From an uncultured Clostridia bacterium (GTDB taxonomy: Bacteria; Bacillota; Clostridia; Oscillospirales; CAG-272): a DNA stretch of 17,033 nucleotides. How positions within the stretch are numbered: position 1 is the stretch's first letter; each line of letters opens with the position of its first letter. The notes under the pieces are model-generated. The model ran no database searches. It was not told the DNA's origin and saw only the letters and a program-made list of their open reading frames with translations. The position numbers and the translations under genes are program-made. The stretch covers positions 1 through 17,033 of the forward strand of contig CANBDB010000018.1 of assembly GCA_947367285.1 (NCBI GenBank). Reading direction: 5' to 3'. Positions 13,582 through 17,033 of the stretch are shown piece by piece.

Positions 13582-14415
13582 TTATCTATCGTTTCTGCGT
13601 TTTACGATGAATTTGTTTGTTCTTGCCTTCTTATTTCTTGTCTTATAACCAAGAGCAGGCTTGCCCCAAGGTGTAACAGGAGAAGGACGACCGATGGGAG
13701 ACTTACCTTCACCACCACCGTGAGGGTGATCGCAGGGGTTCATTACAGAACCGCGAACTGTGGGACGGATACCCATATGTCTTGTTTTACCAGCCTTACC
13801 GATCTTAACGGTGTCGTGCTCGATGTTACCAACCTGGCCGATTGTTGCCTTGCAGTCAAGACGGATAAGACGAACTTCACCGGAAGGAAGTCTTACCTGA
13901 GCCATGTTGCCGTTGTCCTTAGAAACGAGCTGTGCAGCTGCGCCTGCGGAACGAACGAGCTGAGCACCCTTACCGGGGTAAAGCTCAATGTTGTGAATGA
14001 ATGTACCAACAGGAATGTTAGCAACGGGAAGTGTGTTACCGGGCTTGATGTCTGCATCTGCGCCGGAGTAAACAACGTCGCCGTCCGTAAGGCCTACGGG
14101 AGCTACGATGTAGCTCTTGTCGCCTGCTTCATTCTGAAGAAGAGCGATGTAAGCGCTTCTGTTGGGGTCGTACTCAACACCGATTACTGTGTTAGCAGTA
14201 GCGTCTGTACGCTTGAAGTCGATGATTCTGTACTTAATCTTGTTTCCGCCACCGTGATGACGAACTGTGATTCTACCGAGGTTATTTCTACCTGCGTGCT
14301 TTTTCTTTGTAACTATGAGACTCTTTTCAGGAGAAAACTTTGTGATCTCGTCAAAGGACGGAACAGTCATATTTCTTCTGGCAGGAGTCGTAGGCTTATA
14401 TTTAATTGTAGGCAT
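13582..14415 (-). CDS. rplB: 50S ribosomal protein L2 (uL2)
   Basis: A 277-residue protein, the usual length, required for subunit association and peptidyl transferase activity. The OB-fold and SH3-like domains occupy about 60-200. The signature NPCDHPHGGGEGKSPIGR (226-243) includes H230, at the histidine position important for activity in E. coli. The N-terminus has the long basic arm (RRNMTVPSFDEIT) and the C-terminus is rich in lysine and arginine. It follows rplW after 20 nt with a GGAGG site. Confidence 0.99.
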   Translation of the reverse strand: MPTIKYKPTTPARRNMTVPSFDEITKFSPEKSLIVTKKKHAGRNNLGRITVRHHGGGNKIKYRIIDFKRTDATANTVIGVEYDPNRSAYIALLQNEAGDKSYIVAPVGLTDGDVVYSGADADIKPGNTLPVANIPVGTFIHNIELYPGKGAQLVRSAGAAAQLVSKDNGNMAQVRLPSGEVRLIRLDCKATIGQVGNIEHDTVKIGKAGKTRHMGIRPTVRGSVMNPCDHPHGGGEGKSPIGRPSPVTPWGKPALGYKTRNKKARTNKFIVKRRNDR

Positions 14416-14435
14416 TTTTCTCTATCCTCCTGCTA

Positions 14436-14729
14436 TTAGTTCATACCTTCGAAGAATTCGATGGTCTTGGAATCGCTCTTCAATGTAACGATTGCCTTCT
14501 TCCAAGCTGCTGTGTAGCCGCTTGTGTAACCCTGTCTCTTCGCTTTTCTCTTCATGTTGATGGTGTTAACCTTATCAACCTGAACGCCGAACATCACCTC
14601 AACTGCCTTTGCAATTTCGGGCTTTGTTGCGTTCTTTGCAACCTTGAATGTATATCTCTTATCAGCTATACGGTCCATGCTCGCTTCTGTGATAACGGGA
14701 GCAATAATAATATCCTGAATCATTTTCAT
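14436..14729 (-). CDS. rplW: 50S ribosomal protein L23 (uL23)
   Basis: A 97-residue protein at the tunnel exit, the main docking point for trigger factor and signal recognition particle. It begins MKMIQDIIIAPVITEASM and has YTFKVAKNATKPEIAKAVE followed by NTINMKRKAKRQG. The ATG at 14729 is preferred over the one two codons later because GGAGG is about 10 nt upstream of it. The start overlaps the rplD stop by one base (TAATG), and its ribosome binding site lies inside rplD, so it is coupled. Confidence 0.97.
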   Translation of the reverse strand: MKMIQDIIIAPVITEASMDRIADKRYTFKVAKNATKPEIAKAVEVMFGVQVDKVNTINMKRKAKRQGYTSGYTAAWKKAIVTLKSDSKTIEFFEGMN

Positions 14730-15352
14730 TATGCGAACACCTCCTCAAGTTTTGCGATCGCTGCCTTAGAAACAACGAACTTATTTGCGTTAAGAACATC
14801 ATAAACGTTCACTGTGTTAGCAAGTGTTGTCTTAACACCGGGAATGTTTGCTGCGCTCTTAACTACGCAGTTATCAACTGCATCAAGAACGATGAGTGCC
14901 TTTCTGTCAGCGCCGATTGCGTTAAGCATGTTAACGATTGTCTTTGTCTTGTAACCGTCAACCTTAATCTCGTCAACTACGATGAGATCACCTGCAGCAA
15001 CCTTAGCAGAAAGTGCGCTGTAAAGAGCAACTCTCTTTGTCTTCTTGTTCATATCTACGCGGTAATCTCTGGGCTTAGGACCAAGAGCGATACCACCGTG
15101 TGTCCACTGAGGAGAACGAGTTGAACCCTGACGAGCTCTACCTGTACCCTTCTGTCTCCAGGGCTTTCTACCGCCACCGGATACTTCGCTTCTTGTAAGA
15201 GTGGACTGTGTTCCCTGTCTCTGATTCATAAGGAACGCTCTTACTGCAGCGTGGAGAACTGCTTCATTTACTTTTGCTCCAAAAATAACGTCAGACAATG
15301 TGATTTCGCCAACCTCTTTGCCTGCCATATTAACTACTTTTACGTTTGGCAT
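14729..15352 (-). CDS. rplD: 50S ribosomal protein L4 (uL4)
   Basis: A 207-residue protein. The globular alpha/beta domain is split by an extended loop (about 44-98) that reaches into the exit tunnel; the loop includes GGGRKPWRQKGTGRARQGS (59-77) and SPQWTHGG. L4 is an early assembly protein, and in gamma-proteobacteria it represses the S10 operon through the leader upstream of rpsJ. Whether L4 does so here is unknown, though the rpsJ leader is long and structured. It starts 20 nt after rplC with a GGAGG site. Confidence 0.98.
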   Translation of the reverse strand: MPNVKVVNMAGKEVGEITLSDVIFGAKVNEAVLHAAVRAFLMNQRQGTQSTLTRSEVSGGGRKPWRQKGTGRARQGSTRSPQWTHGGIALGPKPRDYRVDMNKKTKRVALYSALSAKVAAGDLIVVDEIKVDGYKTKTIVNMLNAIGADRKALIVLDAVDNCVVKSAANIPGVKTTLANTVNVYDVLNANKFVVSKAAIAKLEEVFA

Positions 15353-15372
15353 TATTCAGTTCCTCCTTCCGC

Positions 15373-16002
15373 TTATGCTTTGCAAGATGTGCGAACGAAT
15401 ACGATACCGCCCTTAGGACCGGGGATTGCACCCTTAACTGCGATAAGGTTCTTTTCTGCATCAATCTTTACAACGTTCAAGTTCAAAACAGTAACCTGCT
15501 CGTTACCGTACTGACCAGCCATCTTCTTGTTCTTGAAGATTCTGGCAGGGTCGATAACACCCATGGAACCGGACTGACGGTGGATGGGACCAATACCGTG
15601 AGTCTGACCAAGCATGTGAAGATTCCATCTCTTGATAGCGCCTGTGTAACCACGGCCCTTTGTTATACCTGTAACGTCGACTTTTTCACCGGCGGCGAAG
15701 GTTTCGACAGTAATAACGTCACCAAGGTTGAGAGATGCGCAATCGTCAAGGCGGAATTCCTTGAGGTGCTTCTTGAGCTGTACGCCCGCTTTTTCGAAAT
15801 GACCTTTTTCAGCCTTGGTAAGGTGCTTTTCCTTAACATCCATAAAACCAAGCTGAACGGCGTCATAACCGTCATTCTCGACAGTCTTCTTCTGTGCTAC
15901 TACACAGGGACCTGCCTCAATTACCGTAACCGGAATAACGTTTCCGATTTCGTCGAAGATCTGTGTCATACCAATCTTCTTACCGATAATTCCACTTTTC
16001 AT
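15373..16002 (-). CDS. rplC: 50S ribosomal protein L3 (uL3)
   Basis: A 209-residue early assembly protein. It begins MKSGIIGKKIGMTQIFDE. The central extension that reaches toward the peptidyl transferase centre (about 115-165) carries GRGYTGAIKRWN, THGIGPIHRQSGSMG and KKMAGQYGNE; Q164 matches the glutamine methylated by PrmB in E. coli. Its start is 145 nt after the rpsJ stop, far more than neighbouring gaps, with hairpins between. A GGAGG site lies directly upstream. Confidence 0.98.
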   Translation of the reverse strand: MKSGIIGKKIGMTQIFDEIGNVIPVTVIEAGPCVVAQKKTVENDGYDAVQLGFMDVKEKHLTKAEKGHFEKAGVQLKKHLKEFRLDDCASLNLGDVITVETFAAGEKVDVTGITKGRGYTGAIKRWNLHMLGQTHGIGPIHRQSGSMGVIDPARIFKNKKMAGQYGNEQVTVLNLNVVKIDAEKNLIAVKGAIPGPKGGIVFVRTSCKA

Positions 16003-16026
16003 TTTTGTGTTCCTCCTGTAGGTTAT

Positions 16027-16063
16027 TGGTTGACGCTTTGTATTTCACTTTCGTGCTACGCCA
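16027..16063 (-). promoter_or_regulatory. Stem-loop with GNRA tetraloop before rplC
   Basis: In the operon RNA, GUUGGCGU pairs with GCGUCAAC (8 bp, two G-U) and encloses a small CAC-GAAA-GUG hairpin with a GNRA-type loop. The G-U pairs become A-C mismatches on the other strand, so the structure belongs to the minus-strand transcript. It lies about 25 nt before the rplC start, next to the ribosome binding site. Confidence 0.4.
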
Positions 16064-16073
16064 ACTTGACCGA

Positions 16074-16100
16074 CAAAAGTGTCGCCGTGCGACATTTTTG
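16074..16100. promoter_or_regulatory. Hairpin in the rpsJ-rplC spacer, terminator-like on the plus strand
   Basis: TGTCGC and GCGACA pair around a 3-nt loop (16080-16094). Flanking CAAAA and TTTTG extend the stem to 12 bp with one G-U on the plus strand, but leave an A-C mismatch in the minus-strand RNA. The T-rich side follows the stem on the plus strand. It may be an antisense-side terminator or an mRNA stability element; the function is not determinable from sequence. Confidence 0.4.
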
Positions 16101-16147
16101 CGTGTTTGCTTTTCGCTTTTTTATGAAATCGAGTGCTTGATTAGGTA

Positions 16148-16459
16148 TTAAACCTGAACTTCGATCTCAACGCCTGCGGGCAATTCAATATTCATGAGAG
16201 CTTCTGCAACCTTTGCAGAGGGCTTGAGAATATCAATGAGTCTTTTGTGTGTTCTGAGCTCAAACTGCTCACGGCTATCCTTGTACTTGTGAACCGCACG
16301 GAGAATTGTGATGATTTCTCTCTCTGTGGGAAGCGGGATAGGACCGCTTACTGTAGCGCCGTTTCTCTTAGCAACTTCAACGATCTTTTCAGCCGCTGTG
16401 TCGATAAGCTTGTGATCGTAGCTCTTGAGTCTAACACGGATTCTTTCCTTTACTGCCAT
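16148..16459 (-). CDS. rpsJ: 30S ribosomal protein S10 (uS10)
   Basis: A 103-residue protein and the first gene of the superoperon. It has IRVRLKSYDHKLIDTAAEKI (7-26), the SGPIPLPTEREI block and the REQFELRTHKRLIDI segment (63-77) of the family. S10 sits in the 30S head and also serves as NusE, the partner of NusB in antitermination. It has an AAAGGAGG site and follows a leader of about 324 nt. No str-operon gene (tuf, fusA, rpsG, rpsL) lies in the 574 nt upstream, so the S10 block appears to be its own transcription unit. Confidence 0.98.
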   Translation of the reverse strand: MAVKERIRVRLKSYDHKLIDTAAEKIVEVAKRNGATVSGPIPLPTEREIITILRAVHKYKDSREQFELRTHKRLIDILKPSAKVAEALMNIELPAGVEIEVQV

Positions 16460-16512
16460 TTTTAGTGCCTCCTTTTAAGATTTCGTCTTTCGTTCACTTG
16501 CCGCCAAACCAC

Positions 16513-16542
16513 TATATATAGCGTTTCGCACGCGTATATATA
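16513..16542 (-). promoter_or_regulatory. AU-rich hairpin upstream of the rpsJ ribosome binding site
   Basis: Two TATATATA blocks (16513-16520 and 16535-16542) and GCGT/ACGC inside them pair to give 12 bp with one bulged base and a 5-nt loop. It ends about 38 nt before the GGAGG site of rpsJ. The AU-rich stem could act as a temperature-sensitive or ribosome-standby element; this is inference. Confidence 0.45.
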
Positions 16543-16677
16543 ATAAATGTAGCGTTTGCGACCGTCCGACGAGTTTGAGTGGGGCATTTTCCTTGAACAC
16601 GGTATCGGATGTTTTGCGTTTTCCCTTACAAAAACGGACTTTGCGGTCTGGGTTGCGACCAACAAACTCCGGAATTA

Positions 16678-16710
16678 GCAAAAACCTTAGCCGATTTAAG
16701 GAATTTTTGC
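16678..16710 (-). promoter_or_regulatory. Possible attenuator hairpin in the rpsJ leader
   Basis: In the leader RNA CCUUA pairs with UAAGG (7-nt loop), flanked by GCAAAAA and UUUUUGC that extend the pairing by 7 bp across a 2-nt bulge. The five U directly after the inner stem resemble an intrinsic terminator, but the stem is short and AU-rich, so termination would be weak or conditional. Confidence 0.4.
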
Positions 16711-16789
16711 GCCCGTTTAACGGACATACTCCACGAAAATTACCCGCTTTCGCGGCAACCTCTCGCTTCATCGCATATCAAGCGGAGTT

Positions 16790-16818
16790 ATTATATCATA
16801 AAAAAACCTCAAAATCAA
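16790..16818 (-). promoter_or_regulatory. Main promoter of the S10-spc-alpha superoperon
   Basis: A TTGATT -35 box (16818-16813; 4 of 6) lies 17 nt from a perfect TATAAT -10 box (16795-16790) that is preceded by TGA, giving an extended -10 element. Start is expected near the G at 16783. It is the best minus-strand promoter upstream of rpsJ in this window. Confidence 0.8.
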
Positions 16819-17033
16819 GTATTTTTATTATATATTTTTATGTGAGTTTCGTAGAAGTTACACTTGTTTTCGCCCTATATTTTATATATTGTGCACAATT
16901 TTGACACATTTTTGTCAATATTTGGGCGTTTTGCGAACGAATTTTCGCATTTTTTTCAAAACACAGACCAAAAATTCTTGTAAAAACCGCCCAAATCACG
17001 CACAATTTCATAATTTGTTCACATTTGTGGACT
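16819..17033. other. Noncoding dyad-rich region upstream of the superoperon promoter
   Basis: No gene is seen. The region holds the 12-bp palindrome ATTGTGCACAAT (16888-16899), the dyad TTGACA-N6-TGTCAA (16901-16918), a hairpin TGCGAA-N6-TTCGCA followed by seven T on the plus strand (16932-16956), and a 9-bp inverted repeat ATTTGGGCG/CGCCCAAAT (16920-16928 and 16988-16996) around that hairpin. GCACAATTT occurs twice (16893 and 17000). These could be operator sites or structure belonging to a neighbouring gene beyond the right edge. Confidence 0.5.

Larger units (their letters stand above)
16460..16783 (-). promoter_or_regulatory. Long structured 5' leader of the superoperon
   Basis: About 324 nt separate the predicted transcription start (near 16783) from the rpsJ ATG. 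Successive hairpins are CGCUU/AAGCG (16784-16764), CCGC-GAAA-GCGG (16755-16744), GUCCGU/ACGGGC (16725-16711), a larger one with a U-run (16710-16678), CGUUUU/AAAACG near 16620-16640 and an AU-rich one just before the ribosome binding site (16542-16513). A 98-codon open frame crosses the leader but has no ribosome binding site and no recognisable product. The layout suggests attenuation or protein-mediated control, but the regulator cannot be named. Confidence 0.6.

Noticed and set aside
16475..16771. A 98-codon minus-strand open frame covering most of the rpsJ leader
   Set aside because: It has no ribosome binding site before its ATG, its product resembles no family, and it overlaps the predicted leader helices. 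It is most likely a chance frame.
16783..16789. An apparent switch in which AACTCCG could pair with two downstream segments of the leader
   Set aside because: With the -10 box at 16795-16790, transcription should begin near 16783, so most of this segment is not in the RNA. A 7-bp match is also expected by chance in a leader this long.
16901..16918. TTGACA boxes on both strands as -35 elements of further promoters
   Set aside because: No acceptable -10 box lies 16-19 nt from either; the TATATA-like runs are about 24 nt away. It is better described as a dyad.
1..17033. CRISPR array, tRNA, rRNA, insertion sequence, toxin-antitoxin or defence genes
   Set aside because: No regularly spaced repeats, cloverleaf sequences, transposase or defence motifs were seen. 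The window is filled by conserved housekeeping genes in canonical order.

Overview
The window carries one complete, canonically ordered S10-spc-alpha ribosomal protein superoperon on the minus strand (31 genes, 16459 down to 779). A small AbrB-type regulator gene on the plus strand (452-703) converges on its end. The protein types point to a Gram-positive anaerobe of the class Clostridia (Bacillota): zinc-binding (C+) S4, S14 and L36, a four-cysteine adenylate kinase LID, an AbrB protein with a C-terminal zinc-knuckle tail, strong GGAGG ribosome binding sites and AT-rich spacers. I cannot name the genus from sequence alone.

Layout, in the direction of transcription (right to left). Positions 17033-16460 are noncoding. 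They hold dyad-rich DNA, a good extended -10 promoter (16790-16818) and a leader of about 324 nt full of hairpins. The S10 block is rpsJ, rplC, rplD, rplW, rplB, rpsS, rplV, rpsC, rplP, rpmC, rpsQ. The spc block is rplN, rplX, rplE, rpsZ, rpsH, rplF, rplR, rpsE, rpmD, rplO, secY, adk, map, infA, rpmJ. The alpha block is rpsM, rpsK, rpsD, rpoA, rplQ. A 12-bp hairpin (721-748) with a T-tract ends the operon and is shared with the convergent abrB-like gene. That gene has a perfect-consensus sigma-A promoter (347-375). Positions 1-346 are AT-rich and noncoding, with a terminator for a gene outside the window.

The genes make 30S and 50S proteins, the RNA polymerase alpha subunit, the SecY translocon core, initiation factor IF-1, adenylate kinase and methionine aminopeptidase, so ribosome synthesis, transcription, protein export and N-terminal processing share one transcript. 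Most junctions are 1-25 nt or overlap. All 32 genes end in TAA except adk, which ends in TGA inside an ATGA overlap with map.

I found no new enzyme system, mobile element, CRISPR array or tRNA. The parts that standard annotation does not explain are RNA-level. The clearest is a 188-nt spacer between rpsZ (S14) and rpsH (S8) that folds into a closed multi-stem structure. Others are the long rpsJ leader and hairpins in the rpsJ-rplC, rpsD-rpoA, infA-rpmJ and rplR-rpsE gaps. Protein-level oddities are an arginine-rich S3 tail overlapping the L16 start, an expanded cysteine knuckle in L24 and an Asp-to-Gln change in the adenylate kinase STGD motif.
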